This document shows, one piece after another, positions 21,686 to 34,154 of a stretch of 64,000 bases of DNA. Source of the DNA: Rotaria sordida (lineage: Eukaryota; Rotifera; Eurotatoria; Philodinida; Philodinidae); assembly GCA_905250125.1 (NCBI GenBank), contig CAJNOL010000307.1, positions 62,001 to 126,000 on the forward strand, given 5' to 3'. Position 1 is the stretch's first letter; each line of letters begins with the position of its first letter. The translations under genes and the position numbers were made by a program. The notes beneath the pieces were generated by a model that did not search any database, was not told where the DNA came from, and saw only the letters and a program-made list of their open reading frames with translations.

Positions 21686-24600
21686 TTGGAAATTTTCTAA
21701 CCAACAACAAACATATTCAATAGTCATTCTGTTTCAATGACGATGTATTTTAGACTTGTAATACATAAATCAAGTTCTATGAACATTAATAAAATTCAAT
21801 TTATAGTCAAATATATCTAATAAACAAGAATTTCTTAAATTATCTCAGCAAAAGTTTTTTTTTTATAATTAACAGAAATTTAAATAAATATTTTAATATG
21901 TAAAACATTATTTTTATTTAATAATATTAATAAAACGATATTTAAAAATAATAAAATATCCTATGTTTTCTTCGATAAGAAATATTAGAAAATGAAAAGA
22001 TTTTCTACTACAAAATATGTTTATGATTAAAATTATTCGTTGAGAATAGTTTAGAAGAAATAATTAAGACATATTATTGAATTTATATTATTCATTAGTT
22101 TTATTCAACAAATTGGTTTCTTGCAATAAATTAGAATTCTAACATGATTATTAAACATCAAACAATTTGGAAAATTATAAAAACATACTTACGAAATAAA
22201 AAAAAAAAAGGAAGAAGTCAAACAGTACAGTTACCAATCAGGTTTCCAATGATAGAAAAAAAACTGATAGAAAATAATTATTTAATTAATTCTATTAATA
22301 TAAATTAAATATATTATCATAAGACTTTTTATCTAAAGGTCAAACAAACTTAATGAACTTAATAGATTGTTATTCGTAAAAAACATAATCTATATCATTG
22401 AAATAATTTTATCAAAAGACATCATGATAAAGAATCAATCATAATAAAATTGTTTAAATTAAATCACGTCGTATACATTAATTCGAAGTTACATTGGTTT
22501 CTATGCATATTTACAACATTATTGAGATTCTTTATATTCACTGAAGAAATAAATAAAAAACAACATATATCTTGAAATAGTAAGATAAATTCAATAGACT
22601 CCATTGAGATTACAATTCAAGTTTAAGTAATATGATTTCAATAGCAATCAAGAGATTCTTACGTTAGTTATTTAAACATAAACGAAATGATATACAATGA
22701 AAATATATGATTCTGCAAGAAAAGTTTCATTGGAATGACTGAAAAAGAATTTAAAAAAAAAATAAATCGATTGATTTTGAACAATTGTAAATTTTTAGTA
22801 TTATTAAGTTTTATTTTCTTGCTTTTTATAGATCGACGAAGTAATGATATTGATATTGAAAATGTAGTTATTTTATTATGTTATTAATCTTCATACGAAT
22901 ATTTTTCAGATATAAATTTTAAAAAAAAAAACATCCGTTGAATTGCAGTCATGACGCTTAAAATAAACAAGACAATTTATAGTGAATTAAATTTTCAAAA
23001 AGAATAAATTTACCTTCACTTTATATTTTTTTCTTTTTCTTTTTCAATAAAAAAAAAACATTGATTATTTACATTTTTTATTTATTCACAATAGTGTTTG
23101 TACTTTTTTCTGGCTTAATTCAAAAACGGGATACCTTTTTTCGAATTCAATCACTTTGTTATTTATGTGATTATTCATTATCTGTACGAAATAAGATTGC
23201 ATCTAATCAATCTTATTATTTATTCGTTGTTTTTGTAGACAAATTGCTTTCAATGTCCTATACCAAGAAAACTTGTTTTGCATTTATTCAATATGAATGC
23301 AAAGAGTTTAATTTTCTTCTTTTATTTATTTTGATTGTCAACTGAAAACAAAAAAAGAAATTCTATCATAATAATTATTATTCGGTATTGCTTGAAAGTG
23401 TAAAGAAAGTCTAGATGATGATTTCATTTTTATGTCTTTACATTTTTTTTTTCAAATGATTATTTAGATATATTGTTCGATAGGAATTATTTATTGAATG
23501 AGAAGTCTAAAATGGAAGATAGACTATCAATGAAAAATTAAACTTTCTCATGGTACCAGCAATCGTACCGATATCAAGAATTGTGTTGTACGAATGATTA
23601 GAGGTCTATCATTATCCTTATGCTACCCTGTACAGTAAGGTAATCTTGCGGATCTCTAACGAAGAATATTGACACGAAATGCTTTCCTTTATATCATAAA
23701 ATTATGCGGTAAGGAATTTGTATTTTCTGTTTCACAGCTTATTGCTACAGTATCAGAAATAGTGCAAAATGCTTTAGCCATCACATTTTAATAAACTTTT
23801 CATATTTATTTATAAACAGAATAGTCTCTTTTAGCAATTCTCGGAACTGGACGGCATAATTATGTTCTATTTTAATGAACTCTGACAGATAAAAAAACGA
23901 AAATTAACAGTTATTCTGTAGTAGAAACGTTAAACCTCGTTTAGTAAGTAATTAACTCATGTAGAATAATTTGAGGAAATTATCTAATTAAAGCAAAAAA
24001 AAATACGTTACTTTCTATTCATATGCGTTGAGAATTCGTTCATCTGCGAGTTATGACATTTTCCCCAACGACAATTAATGAAGATATAGTGTCTAAAATA
24101 TGAAAACAACCCATGAAATCCTTTTATATCAGTTAAACTGTGATAAAAACATCTATAAGATATTTATTCATCTAAATAAGACATGTTTTTATTGTAATAC
24201 TTTGCAATTTTTTAGATTCAGCACAATCCAAGATGTTCATTTATATGCAAATCATACTCATAAATAAATTGTAAAGTAGAAGTTTTAGGAAAAAATTGAA
24301 TGAATTAGTATTCTAACGCAAGCTTTTTGAAAAAAAAAAACGTTATTTCTATCTTTAAATACTTTGTTTTTATATTTTACTTAATCGATAATATTATAAT
24401 TTGATCGCATTCATATCATTAACTGTTTATATTTACATATGATACATCGATACTAATATTTTTTCATTATTATTATATAATATCGATCATAGTTTAAGTA
24501 GTGATCGTTTGATACGATTACTTAACGATAAAGGAGAAATCAACCGTTGGTTTTAAAATAATTAGAATTGTTTTGATACGAATTAATAAATAAGAATACA

Positions 24601-25719
24601 TTATTGCACAGTAGACAATATATTTTATTGTTTAATATAGTAAAAGACAAGATCTTTTATAAATTACATAACACATAAGAGTATTCACTGACCTGTTCCA
24701 CTAACTAATGATTTGTCTGTATACAATAAATATTTTATTATAACGATTTATTTAGATTTGCTTGTTTTTCTTATATTGTGCGTACTTGTTTTTTATCAAC
24801 TATTTTTAATAATGAGAAACTTAGATTATAGTAAGTCTGATGATATACAAAGAGCATTTGGAATTTTTCAAAAACTATTTTGTTCATTTTATTTCAATTT
24901 TGATTATTTGTCATGTGTTACATTCCAATTTGAATCTATGGGAAAATTTTATCATATTGAATATATCATTGGAGTATCGATTCAATATTCAAATACTTTG
25001 ATGACTATGAAATTATCTAATGGATTATTTAAAATACTCAAAGCTTATTTGAAAAAATTGTTTTCTCTATTCATCTAAATATCAATGACGAAATGATTCG
25101 AATTGATTATGTAGCAAAGGTAGTATTTCGGATGTGTAACAACTATTCCGCCTTAACATTTGAACCATCTACTGGCATCAAATAAGTAACTAATGATTAT
25201 AAGTTTGTTATTTATTTTCAAAGATATTCAACGATTAAGATTGAATTTGTTAGAATATTTCATATATTTACTTTGTTGTCTTTGCATTATTTATAGAACA
25301 ATATTCTAATTTCATTCTTGATTAGGGTTCAACAAAAATTATCTTCGATAGTTTATTTCTGATTTCTTCAATACGTTGATAGTAAAAGTCCTTTCAACAT
25401 TCTTTTAATCGTTTTGAAAAAGTATTCTCGAAATAAAGATCGTTCAATGAATAATATAGTTCGAGATCAAGTGTTCGAAGTGTTATTTTCTGTTAGTTTT
25501 GCTATTATATTCATGTTAAGAATACAAGTAGAATATCTTAAATTGCAGTATATTAATGACAATATCATTTCACATAAACTTAAAGAATACGAAGATATAT
25601 TTTTACTGTAAAGAGTTTCAAATTAGACAAAAAGAAAAAAAAAGTCATAATGCAAGATTACATAACAAAAATGTCAAACATGTAGAACACAAAAAATAAA
25701 GAAAAATAGTCAAAAAATT
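21686..25719. other. 4-kb sparse stretch, possible weak ORFs only
   Basis: Very AT-rich. Open frames at 23061-23345, 24713-25078 and 25414-25611 are hydrophobic and Phe/Ile/Tyr-rich as expected of AT-rich DNA, and none has a recognisable motif. The 24713-25078 frame (121 residues, one N-terminal hydrophobic segment) is the only one I would retest. Confidence 0.5.
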
Positions 25720-27009
25720 TTAAATTTGTTTGTGTTGAAAGTAATCTATATCAGGTTTTAAAATAACTTTGATACAATCATTTTTTTGTTCATCAAATAA
25801 TTGATATCCAAGAAGAGCTTCTTCTAATGGCAAGATATGTGTTATAATTTTAGTTAAATCAATATGTCCATCCAAAATATATTTTAATAATAATTTCCAA
25901 TATTTTTGTACACATACAACACCTGCACGAAATGTAATACCTTTATCAAACAATGCACCAATTGGAAAATGATTAGTAAGACCATAATAATCACCAATAA
26001 CGCTAATATTACCAAATTTCTTAACTAAATAAATAGCTTCTGTAATTGCAGATGTTGCATCTGTTTCTAATCTTAATAAACGCTCAATTTTATGTATTGT
26101 CTCTTTTGCATATCGAAAACCTGTTGCATCAATACATACATCTGGACCATCTTTACAAATTTCTAACATAGTTGGAATAACCAATTGTTCATCATAGTTA
26201 ATAGTTTCAGCACCTAATTCACGTGCTTTTTCTAAACGTTTAGGTATATGATCGATGGCAATAATTCTTTTGACACCTCGATGTTTAGCCCACATAATAA
26301 CAATAAGTCCTACAGGACCACAACCCCATAATGCCACAGTTTGTCCTTCTTTGACTTCTCCTAATTCCATAGCATGCCAAGCAGTACATGCAATATCGGA
26401 CAACATGACAACTTGTTCGTCAGTAACACTATCAGGAACAGGAAGTAAATTAATGTCAGCAAATGGAACACGTGTAAATTGTGCTTGACTACCTTGCCAA
26501 CCACCTGTTAAATGAGAATATCCAAAAAAACCAGCACATCGATGACCAATAAATGCTTCCATTTCTTTGCTTGGATTAGTATTGTCACAAGCACTATATT
26601 GTTCTTTCTTGCAATATTCACAGTAACCACAGGCAATAACTGCACTTACGACAACACGTTGACCTATTTTAATATCTTTAACATCTGTTCCAATATCTTC
26701 GACAATACCCATAAATTCATGACCTAGAACATCACCTGAATGCATACCACTGAATTCTTCATGGTATAAATGTAAATCGGAACCACAAATTGCAACACTC
26801 GTAACTCTAATAATAGCATCTTTTGAATCTGTGATCAATGGTTTTTGCATATCTTCAACAGATAAATTTTTCTTGCCTCGCCAAGCAATTACTTTCATAG
26901 TATTATTAGGATCTCTTTTCGTGTCTGATGTAACTGCAAGAGGAAGATCTTCTATTTTCTTTGTTTCTGGTAATAATGGTCTGAGTATTTTTCCAAATGT
27001 TTCTGCCAT
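25720..27009 (-). CDS. Intronless zinc-dependent alcohol dehydrogenase (MDR superfamily)
   Basis: 429 residues, one uninterrupted exon. Medium-chain dehydrogenases use catalytic zinc and NAD(P) to oxidise alcohols or glutathione-formaldehyde adducts. Catalytic-zinc ligands are Cys75 (ICGSDLHLYH), His97-Glu98 (GHEFMG) and probably Cys208 (SDIACTAWH). The structural-zinc lobe has Cys127, Cys130, Cys133 and Cys141. The Rossmann motif GCGPVG is at 229-234, followed by Asp near 254 (IIAIDH), suggesting NAD. NPSKEME, GYSHLTGG and LSDIACT resemble, from memory, a subfamily common in fungi and bacteria annotated as formaldehyde- or alcohol-dehydrogenase-like. A 37-residue extension precedes the usual MKVIAWRG start; it is hydrophilic with no clear targeting signal, and Met38 could be an alternative start. 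Neighbouring animal genes are intron-rich, so horizontal acquisition is possible. The substrate cannot be told from sequence. Confidence 0.9.
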   Translation of the reverse strand: MAETFGKILRPLLPETKKIEDLPLAVTSDTKRDPNNTMKVIAWRGKKNLSVEDMQKPLITDSKDAIIRVTSVAICGSDLHLYHEEFSGMHSGDVLGHEFMGIVEDIGTDVKDIKIGQRVVVSAVIACGYCEYCKKEQYSACDNTNPSKEMEAFIGHRCAGFFGYSHLTGGWQGSQAQFTRVPFADINLLPVPDSVTDEQVVMLSDIACTAWHAMELGEVKEGQTVALWGCGPVGLIVIMWAKHRGVKRIIAIDHIPKRLEKARELGAETINYDEQLVIPTMLEICKDGPDVCIDATGFRYAKETIHKIERLLRLETDATSAITEAIYLVKKFGNISVIGDYYGLTNHFPIGALFDKGITFRAGVVCVQKYWKLLLKYILDGHIDLTKIITHILPLEEALLGYQLFDEQKNDCIKVILKPDIDYFQHKQI

Positions 27010-28904
27010 TTGAATAATATTTTAGTTTTTTATGCGAGTATTGTGTAATAAATCTAGAATCATAAAAATAATCACGATTATTACTAATAGTGATACAATA
27101 CTTTTTATTTTGTATTATATTGGATTGGACAAAAAAAAAGTACTTTTTTCAGACATTGTAGCACATTGCTTTCTATACTATAGTTTATAAGTTGATTTAT
27201 TTGTATTATGAATCTCTTTTTATGTTACAAATGCGCTTAATTTGAAATTCATGTGAATTGAGAAATTAGTCAAACAAACAAAGAAAAAAAATATGAAACT
27301 AAATTTTAAAACGTAAAGAACTTCTTCCATCATTCTAAGTCTTATAGAACTATATCACTCAAAATTGTTCTATCAATCAACAAAAACTCAAGCACAAATA
27401 CTAAAAATGTGTAGATTTACCTAGCACTCGATAAAAGGTACTTAAAGTACAATTTGACATAAGTATATGACGATAAGTAAATGACTTATTCGAAAGTAAT
27501 AAATAATTGAATTGCTTTTTATACCTTCAATTTTCAAAGAAGAAATATACAACAATCGATAGTAAAAGCTCTTCTTCTTCTCATCAATAAATGAATAAAA
27601 GTAGTAGCTATATACATTTATTTTATATTGAGAATACAAAAAATTCTTTTCACCTGACATGTAAAGGCACGTGTAGCCAACACGTTTCATCGTATATGCA
27701 CTCTCTTCATACTCTAGTCAACGACATCTGTTCGGTATACTTTTTTCTCCTTGTACTGTCTATTGTTTTCAATCAATCGAGTGAATATATCAGATTCTTC
27801 TTGTTTTTGTATACTGGGTTTTTTTTCTTCTTTTTATCATTAATGCCATGCTATACATGGATAACTCATGTCTAAGTTCTTTTTGCGTCGCTTTGCTATT
27901 TTGTGACAAATTTAATTATTAATATAAAGAATAAATTAAAATGCTTTGATGTCATTCAAAAAAAGATTTAGCAAAAATATGAATTGGTGTGAAGTTTATG
28001 AAAGGAAAAAAATCCGATTGAAAACAAAATAAAAATAAAATCTTGTAAAATAATTTGAAAGATATTTGAATTTATTAAAATCTACGGAACTAGTTGCTTT
28101 AATAGTCTATATCAAGTCAAATAGAATAAATTTTTGTTTCAATGAAAATTTTTTATCAAGCCTAATTAATATTTGATAGACATTGATAAACTACACTTTT
28201 AAGAAATCTATAATGGCATCATCATTATCATTGTACTACTTCGATAAATACAGTGCTTTAAAAACATTGAAATTAGATTATGTATTTCTATTCATTGATG
28301 AATGTATCAAGTACAATTTTTTAAAATGTAGATCATTATCAAACTTCTATATAGTGTAGTTTAACGTTTGCATTTTAAATTCATTATCATTTATTCCGCT
28401 AAAATATTCCTCTAATGTATCCGTGTCTAACTACTTCATAATATATTTAATGAAGTATACATTTGGTCTTTGTTATATTACTTATAATGACATCATTGAA
28501 AAATATAATGACTTGTCGGATAAATTTGACAAAAGCTCTTCATTCAGTTCATATTTGATTTATTATATATTTTGTATCAATTACATTAATCAATTTAAAT
28601 ATCGAGAAATGTTTACTTTTTATTGTTTACACACAAATCACCGAAGTGTTCTCACTGTATGTATTCATTAAATGAATTGAAAAACAAAAAGAACATTCTA
28701 GAATTTATAAGAATAAAAGAGATAAGAAAAAAAAGAATTTTTTTCTTTTAAAGAAAATATTGAACAAAATTTTACTTTTTTTTTGTTTTTGAAATATATT
28801 CTTAACTTATGAAAAGTTTAAAATAAAGAAATGAATTAATTCAATTTGTTTTTTTTTATAACTATACAAAGAAAAAAAGAAAATTAAATAATAAAATAAA
28901 TCAA
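27010..28904. other. Intergenic stretch upstream of the dehydrogenase, nothing recognised
   Basis: 1.9 kb of AT-rich sequence between two minus-strand genes, containing the dehydrogenase 5' side and the receptor 3' side. Open frames (27442-27875, 28423-28671) look like chance ORFs. Confidence 0.6.
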
Positions 28905-31900
28905 TTATGTATCCACTGTCGATAGACCAGTAAGATTTATCCTTAATTGTTCATCAACAATATTTGTCACTGTTGTTGTTATTGTTGTTCCTTTGTATTC
29001 TTTTACTAAATCTGTTGATAGTACTGGTATATATCCGGCATTCTTCAAAAATGGTATAATAATTAAACATATAACTGTACTTAAAACAGTAAAAATTGTA
29101 AAAAGCCAAAATAATAATCGATCCATAATAATTGCCATTAATTTCCATTCATTAATTATTTCATTTCGATCTTCTTCAAGTTTTTGTTTATTCATTAAAT
29201 ATTTTAAATGTTTTTCAAGTAAATACATATTCGAATTAAATAAACTATAATGTGAATGAGAATTAGTCAAACCTGGTGATGATGATGATGGTAATGTTGA
29301 TGATGGATGAGATTGTTGAGGAATAAGAACTATTGGAGGTACAACACGTCGAGAACGACAATGATGATGATGATTATGCTGACGATGATGACGTTTAGTA
29401 GATAATGATAATGAACGGATATCACCATTTCCTGTTGATAAACTTGTTAAAAATTCTTTGGTTGTTTCTTCTTCATCATTGTGACAATCATCATCATGAT
29501 TATATTCTTCTTCATTCTGTTGAGATTCTTTTTGATGATTTATCTCTAAAGAAAATATTACAATAAATAAACATGTTTTTTGTTTTCTAGAAATATTCTC
29601 AAAATGCTTTCAGAGTATTTTCTTTTCTTACATTTAAAATGTTCAGCAGAAATCAATATTATTTAATATTGGTTATCTTCAAAAAAAAAACACGAACACT
29701 CCTAAATCTAGAACTGATACCATCAGTAGATCCAGCATAGCCAAAATATAAGGCTTTTATATGCTAGCCTTAGAAAAAAAACGAAGGGATAGATTTTCTC
29801 AACTTGAAATCTTATAATCGAATTTAGCATATGGTTTGTGTGAACATGTCCAATCGATTTCTCTTATCAATTAGTGATGTACAACTTACGCTCATGAGCG
29901 GTTTTTCTTGCTGAAATAGGAGAGGAAGATTACCGTTGTATATAAAGTTTGACCAAAGATGTTCGGGGCCAAGGAATCTGAATCTGTAATCGATTTTTCG
30001 AAAAATTTTGAGTTTGATTGTTTTCAGACACAATTTTTTTTTCTTGTAAAAAATCAAACCCAAAATTTCAAAAAATCGATTACAGATTCGGATTTCTCGA
30101 TCCCGAAAATCTTTGGTCAAACTTTACAACAGATCATTGTTTTCAGAAAAAAACCTTTCCCTGATGAAACAAACTTAAAGTCACGAGACAGAAAAATTGC
30201 TCATGCTCATATGAGTGTGAGTGATGCGCGCTCACGCTCACCGTGAGTGTGAGCAGTTTGCGCTCACACTTATAAGCTTTAGTGTGAGCTGTACACCCGT
30301 AATTGATAACAAAGATCGATTGGAGACGTTCACACGAGCTATTTGCTAAATTCAATTATAGGGCTTCAAATTGAGAAAATAAGTTTCTCTTCTATTTTTT
30401 GAAGTTAACATATAGAAGTCTAATATTTTGGGTGTGTTTCTAAATCGAATAGACCTATTCACTAGTAAAAAATATAGATGTTCGTAGTTTGAAAAATAAT
30501 GTGCATTGGAAATCATTTTCATGTTGAACCATTTTGGGTGCTCGCATTTTTTTACAGATACCCTTCAAAGATTAGACTATATTAATGCATTATGAAATAT
30601 CAACTTAAAAAACTAAATTGAATCTTTTTCGTCAGTTAATTAATATATTATACCGTTAAAAGTATTATTCTTTTTGTAGCAGAAAATATAAAGAAAACAC
30701 AACTAGTAATTTATAGATTATATTTTTGATTCAAATCGAATACAATACTTCGATAATATGTCACGTATAAAAAAAAACATATATTTAATATATATATAAT
30801 GGGCGTCCCAGAAGTTTTGTAACAATTATGAAATGGATCGTGTTCGCATTCGTTACAGAACTTTTGGGACATTCTTTATGGTTACATGTCAATATGCACG
30901 TTCATATCTAATCTATCATTTGTTGGCTTCAAATAATGAATTTAACAAATTATTTTTTGTTGTTTAATAAATAAAAATAATTAGAATCGATTTTTCTATT
31001 TATATATCAGATAAGATTAATGTTTATTTCGCCTGTCTTTTCTATTCGATATTCTTTTTATGTTTCATATATTAATCGTATACGAGAAGACAAGAGAAAA
31101 TGTCTGATAGTGTATATAAATTATACAAATAGAAATAAGAAAATATAGGATTCATAGAAAATATGTCGAACTCGATAATAAATTAAAGAAAATATTTACT
31201 TTGTCGATGTTTAATTTTCTTTTTCTCATAATTAATTCTTTTATTTTTATGATTAATTAATGGACTATCTGTTGGTTGTGTTGATACTTCAGCAAAACAT
31301 CGATAAACATAATCTTTTTCAGTTAAATTATGTTCACGTGCATAAATTGCAACAACTTCTCTCATTCCAATAATAGGTGCTATACGTCTAACTAATGAAT
31401 ATTTAAATGAACGTGGAACTGGAATAACAACAGGACCTGAATGATGTAATTGAAGTACATAAACAGTAAGAACAATTGATAATGATGTAAGTGCCATAAC
31501 AATTGTTAAATATATTTCAATAAGTGGTACCATTTCACTTGTTGCTGGCATTGATTCAGCAATTAATAACATAAAAACAGAAAAAGCTAAAAGAACAGTT
31601 ATACCAAGTGTTATCTTCTCTCCTGAATCTGGTGGAAGACAAAAACCAAGAAGTGAAAGAATTGAAAGCCATATACATGGAAATATTATATTAAATAAAT
31701 AATATAGAATACGACGACGAATATGAACTAGAAATTTTATTTAAATATGATAAATAAAAGAAAATAAAAAATAACTAGGAAAATTTTTATTTCCTTCTTA
31801 CCATATATAGTTACATCAGGATAATAAATTCCTGGACAACATGGATAAGTAACATCATGACGTTTAATAGCAATATTAAGAATATGCCATTCACCTGAAC

Positions 31901-34154
31901 GAATATAATTTGTCATATCAACATTATCACGTCGTTTTGTTAAATTAACTTGAGCTGCATCATATATCCATGAACCAAATTTTAATTTACATAATTGATC
32001 TTTAAAAATAAAATAAAAAATAATAATAATAATAAACTATAAATTCTTGTAGAAAAAAAAAAACGATACCATCAAATGGAAAAAAAGTAACATCAATTTT
32101 ACATGATGATCGAAATTTAGCTGGTGGTGGCCAAAAAACATGTCCATTATTATCAACCATAGCTTTACTTTGATAATAACCTTGTGTATAATCATCAGCT
32201 GAATTATATAAAACAATATCAGGTAACCAAATTTTTGAACATGGTAATCGAAGAGTTGATAAACCATTAAATTCAGATGCATTCCATACTAAACGTTGAT
32301 CAAACCATTCCTTTAATTTACCAAAAAAAAACAAAAAGAATAATATCTTAGATAAATCTGATTATTTTCTTTGTATACTAGATTAAACTAACTTGTTCAA
32401 GCCATATATTCGTTGTTAATACTTGATTTTTTTCATCCTAAATTAAAAAATTATTTATTTCTATAAATGAATTAAATAGATCAATATAAAATGATAATTA
32501 TTATTATTGACATAGGACTAAATAAATAAAACTTTAGATGACTAATTTGATTAGTGAAATGGAAAACAATGTTTTCTTTCTTATACATATATATACCTGT
32601 CCATCATAAGACTTTATTTAAAATACACATAAAACTAACCTTTTAAAAAATGTTAATTTTTTACATCTGAACATTTGATTTTATGTTATATTTAAATAAT
32701 AATATAATAAAAATCTTGCTAATTTATGTATCTATTTAGAAAATAGATATTAAAAGGAATGATTTTTCATGATATAATGATTGAAAAAAAAAACAAAGTG
32801 AAATATTCAGATTAATTTTTGCATGAATGCACATTATCTGTGTATATGATGATTGAAGTAAACAAGATCTTTATAAATTTATCAATGTCAGATTGTCCTT
32901 CTGTGTCAATCAAAAAAAGAAAAAAAAAAGAGGAAAAAGAAGAATATTGCCTTCTATTAAATAAATACTAAAATCTTATTGTTGCATATCAATGCATTAT
33001 TTTTCGTTCGAATATTTGCATAATATTTGAAAAGATTCGTCTAGTTCCGAATCATTGATCTATCAATCATTATTTATATGATCACATACCATATCACTTA
33101 ATTGAGTCAAAGCAATGCCAAAAGCAACACTGACAGTATCCGATGCATTATATACAGGTCGTGCAGATGGATCATAGTTTCTTAATAATTGAGCCATTAA
33201 ACGTTGTTCATCAGGTATTGAATCAGAATCGTTGAAAGCTAAGTGATAATATGGATGATAATAATAATTTGGCATAGATTGAGAATATTGTTGACTCGAA
33301 GAAGATGAAGAAGAAGAAGAAGAACTATCTTTATTTGGCATTGTCAAACTAGTAAATATTAGTTGACAATAAAACTCAGATGAATTTATTAAGAAAAGAA
33401 ATAAGATGAATAGGATCATCATATTGTCTATTAAAAAGAAAAAATATTTTAATATTCACTAGTCATTCATTTATATATAGTACTGACACTATCAGTATAA
33501 AGAGAACTAGATACTATTGCACTTGTCGAAATAGAAGAAGGAGAAGAAGAAGAAGGAGAAGAGAACTAACAGAAAAAAAAAACCAACTATAACTATAGAG
33601 AAAAAGAGCCAAGGAAACGACGACAAGATATGGTAGTTTTATTCCTATTTGTTTAAACACAATATAAAAAAAAAAAGAAAAAAGAATTACTGAAAATATT
33701 AATAAAAACTCATGGTTAATCGGTCTCATGAACAACATGAAAAGACGAAAAATAATGTCATTAGATAAATGAATGATCGGAAGAATAATTCATCGAATAT
33801 AACATTTATTTGATAATCATCACAAAAAAGAGATTCATCAAACAAAAAATGAAGACAAAGAAAAATTATCTTTCTTTAGTTTTTTTTCGAATTTTAATCA
33901 TGAAAATAATTAAAAATAATCAACATACCATAATCATACGACGGATCAAAATCTGGTGGAAACCATGAATTACCCCAATACATCGGATTTTGTACTTGAC
34001 TACCACTAGAAAAACCATGTCCACCATAAGATCCACCAGTATTAAGTGTACGTTGTGATGAATAATGACCACTTGATTTACACTCGGCTTTATTAAAAAG
34101 CACGAAAAATATTCTTATAAAAATAAATACAATTGATGATAATTGTTGTACCAT
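28905..34154 (-). CDS. Nicotinic acetylcholine receptor alpha-type subunit (alpha7-like Cys-loop channel)
   Basis: Exons in coding order: 33090-33427 (ATG at 33422), 32393-32437, 32070-32310, 31802-31999, 31200-31727, 28905-29545; 661 residues. An upstream exon, 33929-34154, joins in phase and would give 738. The product is a pentameric ligand-gated cation channel subunit. With the 33422 start: signal peptide, poly-Ser/Tyr-rich leader, agonist-binding domain with DEKNQVLTTNIWL, Cys-loop Cys196-X13-Cys210, and vicinal Cys260-Cys261 (YPCC), which marks an alpha subunit. M1 follows RRRILYYLFN; M2 is GEKITLGITVLLAFSVFMLL with the Glu of cation channels; M3 is next. The M3-M4 loop is long, acidic, His- and Ser-rich, and M4 lies near 592-615 after EWKLMAIIMDRLLFW. 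A 1.65-kb intron splits the M3-M4 loop. Confidence 0.93.
29933..30128. repeat. Foldback (palindromic) repeat, about 80-bp arms
   Basis: The left arm (about 29933-30020) and the inverted right arm (about 30058-30128) share AAGTTTGACCAAAGAT, AATCTGTAATCGATTTTT and GAGTTTGATT/GGGTTTGATT, with small mismatches and a loop of some 35 bases. This is MITE-like. No clear target duplication was identified. Confidence 0.75.
30805..30870. repeat. Short inverted repeat, mariner-end-like
   Basis: Arms GTCCCAGAAGTTTTGTAAC (30805-30823) and GTTACAGAACTTTTGGGAC (30852-30870) pair at 17 of 19 positions around a 28-bp spacer. The GTCCCAAAAGTTCTGTAAC type of end resembles Tc1/mariner termini (from memory). A related half-site, TGTTCCAAAAGTCATTTATT, occurs at about 43928. 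Confidence 0.65.
33298..33328 (+). repeat. GAA/TCT microsatellite coding poly-serine
   Basis: A run of GAA-type triplets reads on the minus strand as consecutive Ser codons in the receptor N-terminal leader. A second, non-coding GAAGAAGGAGAAG tract lies at about 33532-33562. Confidence 0.75.
33929..34154 (-). CDS. Optional 5' exon of the receptor gene with its own leader peptide
   Basis: Starts with MVQQLSSIVFIFIRIFFVLF, a good signal-peptide or anchor segment ending NKAEC, followed by a Gly/Ser-rich, aromatic-rich extension (GGSYGGHGFSS, then SWFPPDFDPSYDY). It ends in a GTATGT donor. Splicing to the acceptor at 33428-33429 keeps the reading frame (Asp-Asn-Met-Met), placing a second hydrophobic leader inside the protein. 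It is either an alternative first exon of the receptor or the only exon of a separate short secreted peptide. Confidence 0.5.

Larger units (their letters stand above)
29546..31199. other. Long receptor intron (1654 bp) carrying foldback repeats
   Basis: Splits the M3-M4 loop coding sequence in phase (Gln-Lys-Ile). It contains two inverted-repeat elements (29933-30128 and 30805-30870) and a GTGAGTGTGAGC-rich patch at about 30205-30290. Confidence 0.7.

Noticed and set aside
23061-25611. Hydrophobic open frames as a possible receptor gene
   Set aside because: Phe/Ile/Leu/Tyr richness is what AT-rich random DNA gives; no phased exons or motifs were found.
26255-27013. Plus-strand open frames of 60-77 codons
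   Set aside because: They lie entirely antisense to the conserved zinc dehydrogenase and are shadows of its codon pattern.
30180-30300. GTGAGTGTGAGC-rich patch as a CRISPR-like or tandem array
   Set aside because: Repeats are irregular, short and without spacers; the host is a eukaryote. It is simple-sequence DNA next to a foldback element.
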